Assembly (NCBI GenBank): GCA_040752275.1
Contig: JBFMFH010000107.1
Span: 1-50,441, forward strand
DNA length: 50,441 bases
Direction: 5' to 3'
DNA from: JBFMFH01 sp040752275
GTDB taxonomy: Bacteria > Acidobacteriota > Vicinamibacteria > Vicinamibacterales > JAKQTR01
This document shows, in pieces, positions 18,263 through 27,258 of the stretch (its first letter is position 1; each line of letters begins with the position of its first letter). The notes below the pieces were generated by a model. That model ran no database searches, was not told the DNA's origin, and saw only the letters and a list, made by a program, of their open reading frames with translations. Made by a program: the position numbers and the translations under genes.

Positions 18263-19579
18263 ATGACCGACCGACTCAGACTCCCGATGCTCCTCTCGTG
18301 CGTGTTGGCTGCGCTCGTCGCCGTCCTGCGCGCGGAATCCCCACGCGTCTTCGCCATCACCAACGCGCGGATCGTGACGGCGGTGGGTCCCGTCATCGAG
18401 AATGGCACCATTGTCCTGCGCAACGGCCTCATCGAGGCGGCCGGCGCGGGTGTGGCCGCACCAGCCGACGCCCGCATCATCGACGGCAAGGGACATACGG
18501 TCTATCCCGGCCTCATCGACATGGGCACGACCACACCCGTCGACGTGCCGCGGCCGGCCAACCAGCCTGAGCCGGCGACGACCGAACAGGCGGAGCGTGC
18601 GAAGCGTGATGCGATCTTCAGGCCGGGGTTCGAGGCGGCCGAGCACATCAAGACCGATGCCGCCGACCTTGCGGCCGTAGCCGGGGCCGGCATCACAAGC
18701 GTGCTGGCCATCCCCGACGGCACGGTGTTTCCCGGCCGTTCGGCACTCATCAATGTCGTGCCTCCTACGGACGATCCGCAGATTGGTTCCCAGGCCGACG
18801 TCCGCGACGGGCTGCTCGTCGTCAAGGCACCGGTGGCCCTGCACGTCGTCTACACGGCGCGCCCGCCCGGCGGCGGTTATCCAAACTCGCTCATGGGCGT
18901 GATCGCGTTCGTCCGGCAGTCGTTTCTCGACGCGCAGTACTCGCGAAACGCCGCACAGGCCTACGCCTTCAAGCCGGCGGGGCACAAGCGCCCACAGCCG
19001 GACCCCGGCCTCGACGCCCTTGGGCCGGCGCTCGACCGCACGCTGCCCGTGGCGTTTGCGGCGCAGGAGCTTCGCGAGATCCGGCGTGTGCTCGCCATGG
19101 CCTCGGAGTTCAGGCTGAATCCCATCGTGGTTGGGGGCCTCGAAGCCGACCAGGCCGTGGCGGAGATCAAGGCGGCCTCGGCGCCGGTGATCTTCAGCTT
19201 GAACGTGCCCACGCGGCCGAAGACGCTGGCGCCCGACGCTGACGAGCCGATCCGGGTGCTTCGGCAACGGGCCCATGCACTGAAGGTGCCCGCCGCCCTC
19301 GAGAAGGCGGGCGTGGCGTTCGCCTTTCAGTCGGGCGGCCTGAAGGACCCTAAGGACTTCCTGAAGCACGCGGCGAAGGCCGTGAAAGAGGGCCTCGCGG
19401 CGGACGCGGCTATTCGTGCATTGACCATCAACGCAGCCCGCATCAGTGGCGCGGCCGACAGAATCGGCTCGCTCGAATCTGGCAAGATCGCGAACCTCAT
19501 CGTGACGAACGGCGACCTGTTTGCCGACGACACGAAGATCCTGCACGTCTTCGTGGACGGCTGCCTCGTACCGAGATAG
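18263..19579 (+). CDS. exported amidohydrolase-like protein, metal site lost
   Basis: A 438-residue protein with a hydrophobic signal sequence (MLLSCVLAALVAVLRA) and an amidohydrolase-type N-terminal beta-sandwich (ITNARIVTAVGPVIENGTIVLRNG). Where active relatives have DxHxH it reads LIDMGTTTP, and the distal aspartate position reads FQSGGLKD, so the classic metal centre is missing. The C-terminal ADRIGSLESGKIANLIVTNGD is a conserved family end. It starts two bases after the stop of the larger amidohydrolase and resembles that protein's second domain. A partner or regulatory subunit is a reasonable inference. Confidence 0.8.
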   Translation: MTDRLRLPMLLSCVLAALVAVLRAESPRVFAITNARIVTAVGPVIENGTIVLRNGLIEAAGAGVAAPADARIIDGKGHTVYPGLIDMGTTTPVDVPRPANQPEPATTEQAERAKRDAIFRPGFEAAEHIKTDAADLAAVAGAGITSVLAIPDGTVFPGRSALINVVPPTDDPQIGSQADVRDGLLVVKAPVALHVVYTARPPGGGYPNSLMGVIAFVRQSFLDAQYSRNAAQAYAFKPAGHKRPQPDPGLDALGPALDRTLPVAFAAQELREIRRVLAMASEFRLNPIVVGGLEADQAVAEIKAASAPVIFSLNVPTRPKTLAPDADEPIRVLRQRAHALKVPAALEKAGVAFAFQSGGLKDPKDFLKHAAKAVKEGLAADAAIRALTINAARISGAADRIGSLESGKIANLIVTNGDLFADDTKILHVFVDGCLVPR

Positions 19580-19605
19580 GCCACGAGTCGTGCAAGGACT
19601 GCAAC

Positions 19606-19621
19606 AAGGGGCTGTCCCCTT
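19606..19621. terminator. short hairpin between convergent genes
   Basis: AAGGGG-CTGT-CCCCTT forms a 6-bp perfect stem with a 4-nt loop, midway between the convergent amidohydrolase and TonB receptor genes. It may end transcription in both directions but has no long T-tract. Confidence 0.35.
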
Positions 19622-19627
19622 CACCGA

Positions 19628-21916
19628 CTAGAAGATGATGCCTACGCCCACGAACGGCGTGCGCGGCATCTGGTTCTTGAAGACGTCTCCTTCCACTGGG
19701 TTCCAGCCCTCGATCCACCCGATGTTCTTGCGACCGAGAACGTTCCAGCAGTCGAAGAAGACCGCCAGTGTCGTGGGGCCGACGGGGAACCGGCGCTCGA
19801 CGCGGGCGTTGAGGCTCGCGTACGTGGGGTAGCGCAGGGTGTTGTAGAGGCTTCCGCGCCGGACCCAGATGCCCCATGCGATCGACGCTTCCTCGTGCGT
19901 CGGCGTGTAGGGCGTGCCGTCCTGCATGACAAACGTCGTCGAGATGCTCCAGCGCGGGTCGGGCATCCAGTCGGCCGCGACCGACAGCCCGTAGCGGCTG
20001 TCGTAGAGACGGTTGCGCTCGACGCCGAGGGTGTCGGTGTAGGTGTTGCGCGCGACGCGAGCCGCCACGACCGCCGAGAAGCGCCTCCCGACGCGGCGCT
20101 CCACGAGGGCCTCGACGCCGCGCGCGCGGCCGCTGCCCGTGTCGACCAGATCCAGCGGGATGTGGTAGTCGCGGAAGGGCTCGCGATCCAGGATCGGCCG
20201 GTGGGGATAGGCCGGGTCGAACGGCAGCGCACTGTAGTCCTTGTAGTACGCCTCGACGGTCGCCCGCCAGCTCCCGCCGGTGAAACCGGCTCCGACCGAG
20301 TACTGGTCGGCCCGCATGTCCCGCAGGCGCCAGAACGTATGATCGACCGCCAGGAAGTCCGCGGGCAGCGGTTGATACACGATGGCCGCGGCGCCGTTCA
20401 GCGACCACCCGCCGGCAAGCCTGAACGACGCGGACACGCGAGGGGACAGATGCGTCCGGCCACCGGCCGTCGAGTGCTCCACACGGAGCCCTCCTGTCAC
20501 GCCGAGCCGCGAAAACGGCCGAACCGTCCCCGAGACGAACCCCGCGGCTTCGGTGGTCCGGTAGTGCCACGGTCCGGTCGAGAACAGGATGGTACCCGGC
20601 CGCACCGGGATGGTCAGATAGCGCACCTCATGAGAGAAACGCCGAACCTGGGCGCCGAACTGGACGAGGCCCGCCGAACCGACCGACAGCGTGTTTTCGT
20701 TCCGCAACGCGTACCAGTCGGTCGTGTGGCGGATGCCCCAGTCGTAGGCATCTTCGGGCGGCGCGTACTCGTGGGCCAGGTCTCGCCCGAACTCGGAGTA
20801 GGAAATCGACGTCTCGGATCGGACACGCGATGACCAGGAAGCCCGCCAGTTCAGCCCCACGGTGTTCTGGTCGATGATGTCCCAACTCGCGGGGAAGCCG
20901 TCCTGGGGATCGCGGAGGCGATCGCTGCTGTACAGGTCCACGAGCGACACGCTGTGGCGCGGCGACAGGTCGTAGACGGCCTTCAGGTGCGCGTCGGTCC
21001 ACCTCGGGTTCGCGTCGTTGAGACTGAGGATCTCCTTCAGATAGATGAAGTCCGCGTGCCTGACCGAGGCGCGCCAAGAGCCCCGCTTGCCCGGCAGGGG
21101 CCCCTCGGCCGCGGCGGCCGCCATCGCGATATCGAACCGTGCGTGGCCCTTGACCCGATCCCGTGATCCCTCCCGGTAGGCGATGTCGGTCACGGACGAG
21201 AGCGAGCCGCCGAACTTCGCCGGGAACCCGTTGACGATGAAGTCGAACGCACTGACGGCGGAGGGGTCGATCAGCGAGTAGTAGCCGCCCGTCGAGCCCC
21301 AGTCCGGCATGTGCGAGATGTTCGGCACTTCCATGTTGTCGACGTAGAAGGTGTTCTCGATGGGGTTCCCCCCGCGGGCAACGATGGCGTTGCGCTCGTC
21401 GCTCGTGCCGGCGGCCGCGGGGACGGATCGGAGCGTGCGGCCAAAGTCACCCATGGTTCCCGAGATGGTCGTGAGCTGGGTGCCCGTCAAGGTGAACGCG
21501 CTGCCGGGCTGCGACTCGCTCTGGCGGGGCAACTGCCCCACGACGTCCACCCGCTCGTCGATCCGGAGGGGATCGGGATCGAGATCGACGGTCACGCGCG
21601 CCGTCCCTCCGTCGACGACCTCCACGTCGGCGAGCGAGCCCGGCACGTACCCGTCGGCCTCGCACGTCAGCGAGTAGCGGCCCGCCGGCACCGACGCGAT
21701 CGCGAACTCACCCTTCTCGTCGGAGACCGTCACGGTGCCGATCGGCTGGAGCCGCACGATGGCACCTGGGACGACCCTGTCGGTACCGCGCTGCACGACG
21801 CGGCCCTCGATCGTTCCGCGCAGAGACTCCTGCCCGGCCCACGCCGGCGTGCCCAGCGTCAGAAACACACAGGTGCAGGCAACCGTCGCTGCCGCCAGGT
21901 TCAGCCTCGTCATCAT
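19628..21916 (-). CDS. TonB-dependent outer-membrane receptor with CarboxypepD_reg domain
   Basis: A 762-residue outer-membrane protein. It has a signal peptide (to ~27, AWAGQ), a carboxypeptidase-regulatory-like beta domain (~33-115; IEGRVVQRGTDRVVPGAIVRL), a plug domain (~130-250; VARGGNPIENTFYVDNMEVPNISH) and a 22-strand-type barrel ending in a terminal Phe (GVGIIF). No STN signalling domain is present. GGAGG lies a few bases before the ATG. It is the last gene of the sigma/FecR/receptor cluster, 286 bp after the STN receptor with an 86-bp palindrome between, so it may be separately expressed. The ligand is unknown; import or export of peptides or large substrates is possible. Confidence 0.88.
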   Translation of the reverse strand: MMTRLNLAAATVACTCVFLTLGTPAWAGQESLRGTIEGRVVQRGTDRVVPGAIVRLQPIGTVTVSDEKGEFAIASVPAGRYSLTCEADGYVPGSLADVEVVDGGTARVTVDLDPDPLRIDERVDVVGQLPRQSESQPGSAFTLTGTQLTTISGTMGDFGRTLRSVPAAAGTSDERNAIVARGGNPIENTFYVDNMEVPNISHMPDWGSTGGYYSLIDPSAVSAFDFIVNGFPAKFGGSLSSVTDIAYREGSRDRVKGHARFDIAMAAAAAEGPLPGKRGSWRASVRHADFIYLKEILSLNDANPRWTDAHLKAVYDLSPRHSVSLVDLYSSDRLRDPQDGFPASWDIIDQNTVGLNWRASWSSRVRSETSISYSEFGRDLAHEYAPPEDAYDWGIRHTTDWYALRNENTLSVGSAGLVQFGAQVRRFSHEVRYLTIPVRPGTILFSTGPWHYRTTEAAGFVSGTVRPFSRLGVTGGLRVEHSTAGGRTHLSPRVSASFRLAGGWSLNGAAAIVYQPLPADFLAVDHTFWRLRDMRADQYSVGAGFTGGSWRATVEAYYKDYSALPFDPAYPHRPILDREPFRDYHIPLDLVDTGSGRARGVEALVERRVGRRFSAVVAARVARNTYTDTLGVERNRLYDSRYGLSVAADWMPDPRWSISTTFVMQDGTPYTPTHEEASIAWGIWVRRGSLYNTLRYPTYASLNARVERRFPVGPTTLAVFFDCWNVLGRKNIGWIEGWNPVEGDVFKNQMPRTPFVGVGIIF

Positions 21917-22055
21917 CGTTGCGCCTCCGCCTGACGGATAGACGGCTGCGCGGCGCGGAATCCTTCGGGGCCCTGCGAAGGCGGCCGGGGCATGAGATCC
22001 AGCGGCGCCTCTCCGATGGAGGCCGGGTCTTCAAGGCTTGTGAAGAAATCCAGCC

Positions 22056-22152
22056 AGCCGTCAGCCTTCAGCGGTCAGCAAGAACAGAAGAACAGGCCTG
22101 TTCTTGGCCGTGCTCTTGCTGAACGCTGAGAGCTGACGGCTGAAAGCGACAG
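22056..22152. repeat. nested palindrome made of GCTGANN heptamers
   Basis: Four consecutive heptamers (GCTGAAC, GCTGAGA, GCTGACG, GCTGAAA; 22118-22145) face three complementary NNTCAGC heptamers (22059-22079). They make nested stems: 10 bp (22056-22065 with 22132-22141), 8 bp (22076-22083 with 22114-22121) and a central 18-bp perfect palindrome AAGAACAGGCCTGTTCTT (22088-22105). It lies in the gap between two TonB receptor genes and could fold as a very strong hairpin in mRNA. Confidence 0.75.
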
Positions 22153-22202
22153 CAGAGCCGAAGAACTCAGGGGCTGTGAAGACCCGGCAACACCTCGGTG
22201 GC

Positions 22203-25046
22203 TCAGAAACGGAAACGCACGCCGAAGGACGGCAGCAGCGGGATCGAAAAGTCCGGTTGCCTGACGAAGGTGGGGACGCTGCCGTTCGACGCGCCGCCGA
22301 CGCGGCACGACACCAGGCCCGGGTTTTCGCGGTTGAGGAGGTTGATGAGATCCACGTAGAGGCTCCAGCGCCGCCGCGACGCGTTCGGCTGGTAGGTGAC
22401 CCGGGCATCGACGCGCGCGTAGAAGGGCAGGCGCGCACTGTTGATCTGGGGGAGGCCGCCGAGATCGTGCGTGTAGATCAGTCGTCCCTCGGTGTCGCGC
22501 GCGGGAATGAGCTCAGCCGTGTCGCCGTCGCCGTCGGCGTCCGCGCGGTCCTCCCGTGCCGCGACCTGTACTCCGACTGGCTCCGTCCACGGTGCTGCAG
22601 ACGCAAACCGGACCGTGCCCGAGAGGGTCACGGCGGGATGCAGGCGGAATTGCGCAACCGCGCTGATCGCGTGACGCCGGTCGTAGTCGAAGGGAACCGT
22701 GTAGCCGTAGGCATGGCGACGAGCCACGGCGTACGAGTACGAGATCCAGCCCGTCACTCTCGGGTCACGCACGGCGGGGGTCCGCGTGATCTGGGCATCG
22801 ATGCCGTAGGCGACGCCGCTCGCGCCGTTCGACGGAACCGACGTGATCTGTGCGGATGCCGGCACGCTGTCTGCCAACGTCCCGAAGTCGTAGTGGGCCA
22901 GTCGCGCACGACGCTCGTCCTCGGTCTCGAGCCGGCCGACGACGAGGTCTGTGTAGGACTTCCGAAAGATCTCGACGCGGGCCTGCACTCCGGGCGCGAT
23001 CTCCCCCTCCACCCCCAGTTCGGTCTGGAAGGCTCGCTCGCTTCGAAGGCCCGCGGTGGCGCCGAGATCGAGAAAGTAGTCAGAGAGGAGGAGCTTCTCG
23101 TAGCCCGGGCTCTGGGCGTACGCGCCTGCGCTGGCCAGCAGCCGCGTCGTGTTCCCCAGGCGGAGCGTCAGCGCTGCGCGCGGCGAGAGCGTCGCCTGCC
23201 GGGCCAGGTCGCTTCGATCAAACCGCAGGCCCGCCTGCAGTGTGGCGCGTCCCGTAAGCGCACCGCGGTGCTGAATCCAGGCCGCCGTGCGCCCGTAGTC
23301 GATCTCCGAGTCAAGCAGGGCCGGCAGACTGGTGCCGGGCATCCCATAGGGCCAGGGCACGCTCCGGTTGGCCAGGCCGGGGTTGCGGTCGCCGGCCACT
23401 TCCCAGTGCGAGCGGGTCTGGAGCCAGTGCGCTTCCCCGCCAATGTCCCACGATTGCCGCGACGAAGAGTCGATGCTCCACTCGTGGCGCAGGGCCCAGT
23501 CCCGCACGGCCGCCCCGCGGCCGAACGAGACTCCCGCCAGTCGTGCCACCGGATCGGACCCGTCGGCCGTTCCTCGCGCGTCGCTCGACACCAATCCCGA
23601 CATGGCCATCGTGTCGCGGACGTCCGACACGGACGCCACCGCGCGCCACATCGCACGAGACCGCCAGGTGCCCTCCATGCCGATGGCGGTGAGCGCGGTC
23701 GGGAGCCGCGTGTGCAGGGTCCAGTCTTCACCAGGATCATCGGTCTCGTGATAGTCGGACGCCTCGCGGCCGACGAGTCCCAGCCACGACAGGCGCTGTC
23801 CTGGCTGCGGCTCCCACGAGATCCTGGCGTGCAGATCCCCGAAGCGCGGGATACCGAAGTCGAACACCGATGCGGCAACCAGGTCGACGTAGGTGTAGCG
23901 CCCGGCAGCCATCCACGACGCATTCGACACGCCTGGGAGCGGGCCGGCCAGCATGAGGTCGGCGTCGAACAGGCCGGCTCCGCCCGCACCCTGCAGGCGC
24001 CGTGTGTCTCCTCCGCTCCGGCTCCGGACTGACAGCACCGACGACAGCCGGTCGCCATACCGCGCGTCGAACCCGCCCGCAGACAGTTCGACGAGTTCGA
24101 CGGCTTCGGGCAGAAACGTGCTTGCCAGCCCGAAGGCGTGGTACGGACTCAAGACCTCCACGCCGTCGATGAGCACGAGGTTCTGATCCGGCGCGCCGCC
24201 CCGGACGACGAGGCGGCTGTCGAACTCGCGGCCGTTCTTCACGCCGGGCAAGGTATGCAGGGGCGCCAGGAGATTGCCGCCGTTTCCTGCGCCCTTCATC
24301 AGTTCGGCTGGCGGCATTGACACGGCTGACGGGCCTTCGAACACGCGATCGGCGGAGGTGATGACGTCGACGGTCTCCCGATGGTCCAGGCCGCGTGTGG
24401 CAATGATGTCGATCGGGGGGAGGGGCTCGGTCGTGCCGTCCGCGCCTTCCGCGGGCGCGGACGCCAGGTCGAACCGCACATCGGATGTGTGTCCCTTCCT
24501 GACCACGGCCGTGGCGGGGACCGGACGCGGGTACCCGGCGATGGAGGCCTGGAGGAAGTGCGGCCCCGCGGGAAGCCCCGTGATGAGAACCCTGCCGTCC
24601 GGCCGCACGCCGGCTGATCCCGCCTCGCTTCGAAGTGCGACGCTCTCGGCGGGCACCTCGGTGCGCGATCCCTCGAGCCTGAACGTGACCAGAACGTCGC
24701 CGGTATCCGCGGCTGGAGACCCGGACCGCGCGCCCTCCGGCGGCTTCACGACCAGCGGGACGACCAGCCACTGCCCTTTCGGACCGCTCTCGATCTGCAA
24801 GCTGTGGGGCTGGAGGATTTCGTCGAGGAGGCGGCGGGTGGATCTCGCCCTGGGCTCGGCGACGACGCGCATGTCCGGGCGCACGAGGCGACTGCTGAAC
24901 ACGATGGGCGTTCCATCGCGGCCCAGTTCGCTCAACACCTCGGTCAGCGGCCGGCCGGAGTAGCCCCCGGGACGCACCTGTCCCGACACGGCCGATACGC
25001 CGACCGACACCAGCAGCGAGACCGACACGAGCCAACGGCGATTCAC
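22203..25046 (-). CDS. TonB-dependent receptor with STN signalling domain (FecA-like transducer)
   Basis: A 947-residue outer-membrane receptor. After a signal peptide (~1-22) comes an STN domain (~28-100; RPLTEVLSELGRDGTPIVFSS), the module that contacts FecR-type anti-sigma proteins. A CarboxypepD-like domain (~120-190), a plug (~225-340; VVRGGAPDQNLVLIDGVEVLSPYHAFG) and a barrel ending in SFGVRFRF follow. It starts with GTG three bases after the fecR-like stop, so the two are probably coupled. Together with the upstream sigma and anti-sigma genes this is a complete cell-surface signalling system. The ligand is not evident; no siderophore genes are nearby. Confidence 0.9.
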   Translation of the reverse strand: MNRRWLVSVSLLVSVGVSAVSGQVRPGGYSGRPLTEVLSELGRDGTPIVFSSRLVRPDMRVVAEPRARSTRRLLDEILQPHSLQIESGPKGQWLVVPLVVKPPEGARSGSPAADTGDVLVTFRLEGSRTEVPAESVALRSEAGSAGVRPDGRVLITGLPAGPHFLQASIAGYPRPVPATAVVRKGHTSDVRFDLASAPAEGADGTTEPLPPIDIIATRGLDHRETVDVITSADRVFEGPSAVSMPPAELMKGAGNGGNLLAPLHTLPGVKNGREFDSRLVVRGGAPDQNLVLIDGVEVLSPYHAFGLASTFLPEAVELVELSAGGFDARYGDRLSSVLSVRSRSGGDTRRLQGAGGAGLFDADLMLAGPLPGVSNASWMAAGRYTYVDLVAASVFDFGIPRFGDLHARISWEPQPGQRLSWLGLVGREASDYHETDDPGEDWTLHTRLPTALTAIGMEGTWRSRAMWRAVASVSDVRDTMAMSGLVSSDARGTADGSDPVARLAGVSFGRGAAVRDWALRHEWSIDSSSRQSWDIGGEAHWLQTRSHWEVAGDRNPGLANRSVPWPYGMPGTSLPALLDSEIDYGRTAAWIQHRGALTGRATLQAGLRFDRSDLARQATLSPRAALTLRLGNTTRLLASAGAYAQSPGYEKLLLSDYFLDLGATAGLRSERAFQTELGVEGEIAPGVQARVEIFRKSYTDLVVGRLETEDERRARLAHYDFGTLADSVPASAQITSVPSNGASGVAYGIDAQITRTPAVRDPRVTGWISYSYAVARRHAYGYTVPFDYDRRHAISAVAQFRLHPAVTLSGTVRFASAAPWTEPVGVQVAAREDRADADGDGDTAELIPARDTEGRLIYTHDLGGLPQINSARLPFYARVDARVTYQPNASRRRWSLYVDLINLLNRENPGLVSCRVGGASNGSVPTFVRQPDFSIPLLPSFGVRFRF

Positions 25047-25049
25047 AAT

Positions 25050-26096
25050 TCAGCGCGTCTTTCGATCGGCGTCTCCAATCACCAGCGTCCCGTCCTGGAC
25101 CCGGTGCGTCAGTCCACACGTGGCGAGTACTGTCTCGACGGCCTGATCCGGCGTCAGTCCGTCGATAGAGCCGTGGAGAATCGTGCCGGACGACTCGCGT
25201 TCAAGCGCATCACTCGCGAAGCGCAGGCGCCACCCCATCTCGCGCGTCGCCCAGCCGAGAAACGTGTCGAGACGTGCGCCTTCGATCACCATCGCGGGCG
25301 CCACGGCAACGGCCCACGCCCACTCCCCGCCCGACATCGGGATCTGGCGTCGCGCGAGCGTGCCGTCAGCCCCGATGCGCAACTCGATGCCGGCCGGCGC
25401 GGTGTCTGTTTGCTGATTCCGCTCGAGCAACACGGCCCCCTCGCGCACCCGCACGCGCAGGAACGCCTCATGCAGACGAGCCTCGAACTGGGTACCGATC
25501 TCGCGCACGAGCCCGAAGGGCGTGCGGACCGTGATCGATCCGCGCGACTCGCCGCCGGGGTTGTCGACGTACACTGCGCCGCGTTCGAGCGACAGATCGG
25601 AAGCGGCAAGCAGCCGCGCACGGGTGCGGCCGGCGATGCGCAGCGACACGCCGTCTGCCGTTCGTAACGCTCCGCCGGCGTCGGAGGCCACCTCCAGCAG
25701 GTTCCCAGCCTTGACGGCGCCACCAGGCACGGCCTCAGTCCACCGCCCGGCAACGGCATCGAAGACGCGGAAGCCGGATCCGGCGGCAGTCTCGACGGTC
25801 GCGACTACGACCGGGGACGCGACGGGACTCGCCGGTGACGGCGGCCGCGCGTCCGAGAGGGGTCTGACGTTCACCGCGATGGCGAGGATGATTGCGGCCC
25901 CTGCGGGCAGGCTCACGGCGAGAGCCCACCACCGGGCGCGCCTCGCGCGCACGCTCCGCTGCCACGCGGCATGCACAGCCGCGCGCACGCGGCCGTCCAC
26001 CTCGTCAGGTGGAGACACGCGCGGCCCGCCGACGCCGAGCAGGGAACCGACGACGTCCCGGTCGTCGCCCGAGTGCGAGGCTGGCGCCCCGGTCAT
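25050..26096 (-). CDS. FecR-like transmembrane anti-sigma regulator
   Basis: A 348-residue inner-membrane protein. A cytoplasmic N-terminal segment (~1-57) is followed by one membrane helix (~58-78, ALAVSLPAGAAIILAIAV). The periplasmic FecR domain (~110-230) includes LSLERGAVYVDN and ITVRTPFGLVREIGTQFEARL. The C-terminal ~80 residues (LDTFLGWATREMGWRLRFAS...LTPDQAVETVLATCGLTHRV) resemble an STN-type fold. It is expected to hold the ECF sigma factor and to release it when the receptor's STN domain signals. ATG with GGGAG upstream; 51 bp from the sigma gene. Confidence 0.85.
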   Translation of the reverse strand: MTGAPASHSGDDRDVVGSLLGVGGPRVSPPDEVDGRVRAAVHAAWQRSVRARRARWWALAVSLPAGAAIILAIAVNVRPLSDARPPSPASPVASPVVVATVETAAGSGFRVFDAVAGRWTEAVPGGAVKAGNLLEVASDAGGALRTADGVSLRIAGRTRARLLAASDLSLERGAVYVDNPGGESRGSITVRTPFGLVREIGTQFEARLHEAFLRVRVREGAVLLERNQQTDTAPAGIELRIGADGTLARRQIPMSGGEWAWAVAVAPAMVIEGARLDTFLGWATREMGWRLRFASDALERESSGTILHGSIDGLTPDQAVETVLATCGLTHRVQDGTLVIGDADRKTR

Positions 26097-26147
26097 CTTC
26101 GTCTCCCGGCCGTCATGAGTTCGCCATCCGTCTCACCTCCATCGTGG

Positions 26148-26744
26148 TCACGCCTCGCTTGTGCCCGCGCCGCCCGACACGGCACTGAACTCCAGGCGAA
26201 AGGCCTCACGAGCCCGCGACAGCACTGACTCGGCGGCCTTGTGGCCGATGCCCAGGCGCTGGCCTATCTCTTCTACAGACAGTCCGAGCATGTATTTCCA
26301 TTCGAGCGCGTGGGCATAGTGCCCGGGCAGCGCGTCGAGAATGGCGTGGACGAGCCGCGACAGTTCCGCCCGCTCGGCCGCCCGCTCCGGGGTGTCCGGA
26401 CCGGCCGCCGCCAGCGACTCGAGGGCACCCCGAATCTCAGGGTTGTCGTCGGCAAGGTCGGTCGAGAGTACCCGGCCGTTGCGGGCCAGATAATCGCTGA
26501 TCTCGTGGCGGCAGATCACGCAGAGCCAGGTGAACAGCGTGGCCTCGCCGCGGTAGGTCGCGAGACGGTTGACGGCCCGGCAGAGGGTGGCTTGCACGAC
26601 GTCTTCCGCCGCCGCCTCGTCGTTGCCGAGGCGAACCAGGGCGAAGCGGAAGAGCCGCGGGAAGTGCCAGTCGAAGAACTCGGAGAACGCGCGCTCGTCG
26701 CCACCGAGCATGCGCGCGGCGAGATAACGGTCGCACTCGCGCAT
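26148..26744 (-). CDS. ECF-family RNA polymerase sigma factor
   Basis: About 198 residues with sigma-70 region 2 (~25-95; FFDWHFPRLFRFALVRLGNDEAAAEDVVQATLCRA) and region 4 (~130-185; ALPGHYAHALEWKYMLGLSVEEIGQRLGIGHKAAESVLSRAREAF). I chose the ATG at 26744 (MRECDRYLAARMLGG); the frame is open to a GTG at 26807, which would add 21 residues. It heads the operon with the FecR-like protein and the STN receptor, the normal gene order for surface signalling. It probably activates its own operon; I could not identify its -35/-10 with confidence. Confidence 0.9.
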   Translation of the reverse strand: MRECDRYLAARMLGGDERAFSEFFDWHFPRLFRFALVRLGNDEAAAEDVVQATLCRAVNRLATYRGEATLFTWLCVICRHEISDYLARNGRVLSTDLADDNPEIRGALESLAAAGPDTPERAAERAELSRLVHAILDALPGHYAHALEWKYMLGLSVEEIGQRLGIGHKAAESVLSRAREAFRLEFSAVSGGAGTSEA

Positions 26745-26974
26745 GTCCGCCGGCCGACCTGGCTCGCCGGCCCCGTCTTCCTGCTGCCTGCGCCGTTTCC
26801 ACCACACGGACGCGCCCTCGGGGGGTTCTGCGGCCTGAGTCTAGCGCCGTTCGGCCGCTGCGGTTCTTCGGTTTTGCTTCGAAAACGAGGGCCTGCTCCG
26901 TCTGCCAGTCTGCGGCGAGTGCTTCGCCGAAGCTGCCGTGGACGTTCCACGACGAGATTGGCGTGAGGCCGGCA

Positions 26975-27003
26975 TTGACATTACATCATGCTGTGATTAC
27001 ACT
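26975..27003 (+). promoter_or_regulatory. toxin-antitoxin promoter with embedded direct repeats
   Basis: TTGACA (26975-26980, perfect -35), a 17-bp spacer, then TACACT (26998-27003, -10). Transcription would begin at about the antitoxin ATG (27010), giving a leaderless mRNA. Two exact ATTACA direct repeats (26980-26985 and 26996-27001) lie 16 bp apart and cover the spacer and -10, a likely operator for the ribbon-helix-helix antitoxin. Confidence 0.65.
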
Positions 27004-27009
27004 TCGCGC

Positions 27010-27258
27010 ATGGTCAGGACGCAGATCCAACTCACCGAACAACAGGCCCGCAGGCTGCGAAGCCAGGCTCGGGAGCATGGGGTCTCCCTTGCCGAGATCA
27101 TCCGGCGGTGTGTCGACAGGGGGCTCGCCGATGAGGCGCCGGGACGGGCGGATCTGTACGCGCGTGCGGCCCGCGCCGTCGGACGATTCTCCGACCGGCA
27201 CGGCGCCCGTGATCTCGCCCGCAGCCACGACCGTTATCTGGACGAGGCCTACTCGTGA
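27010..27258 (+). CDS. ribbon-helix-helix antitoxin (VapB-type)
   Basis: An 82-residue protein. Its N-terminus MVRTQIQLTEQQARRLRSQA followed by GVSLAEIIRRCVDRGL is a typical ribbon-helix-helix DNA-binding fold (one beta strand and two helices); the C-terminal half (GRADLYARAARAVGRFSD) should bind and neutralise the toxin. I chose the ATG at 27010; an earlier in-frame ATG at 26938 would place the promoter inside the gene. It lies directly behind a strong promoter and overlaps the toxin start by four bases (GTGA). Confidence 0.85.
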   Translation: MVRTQIQLTEQQARRLRSQAREHGVSLAEIIRRCVDRGLADEAPGRADLYARAARAVGRFSDRHGARDLARSHDRYLDEAYS

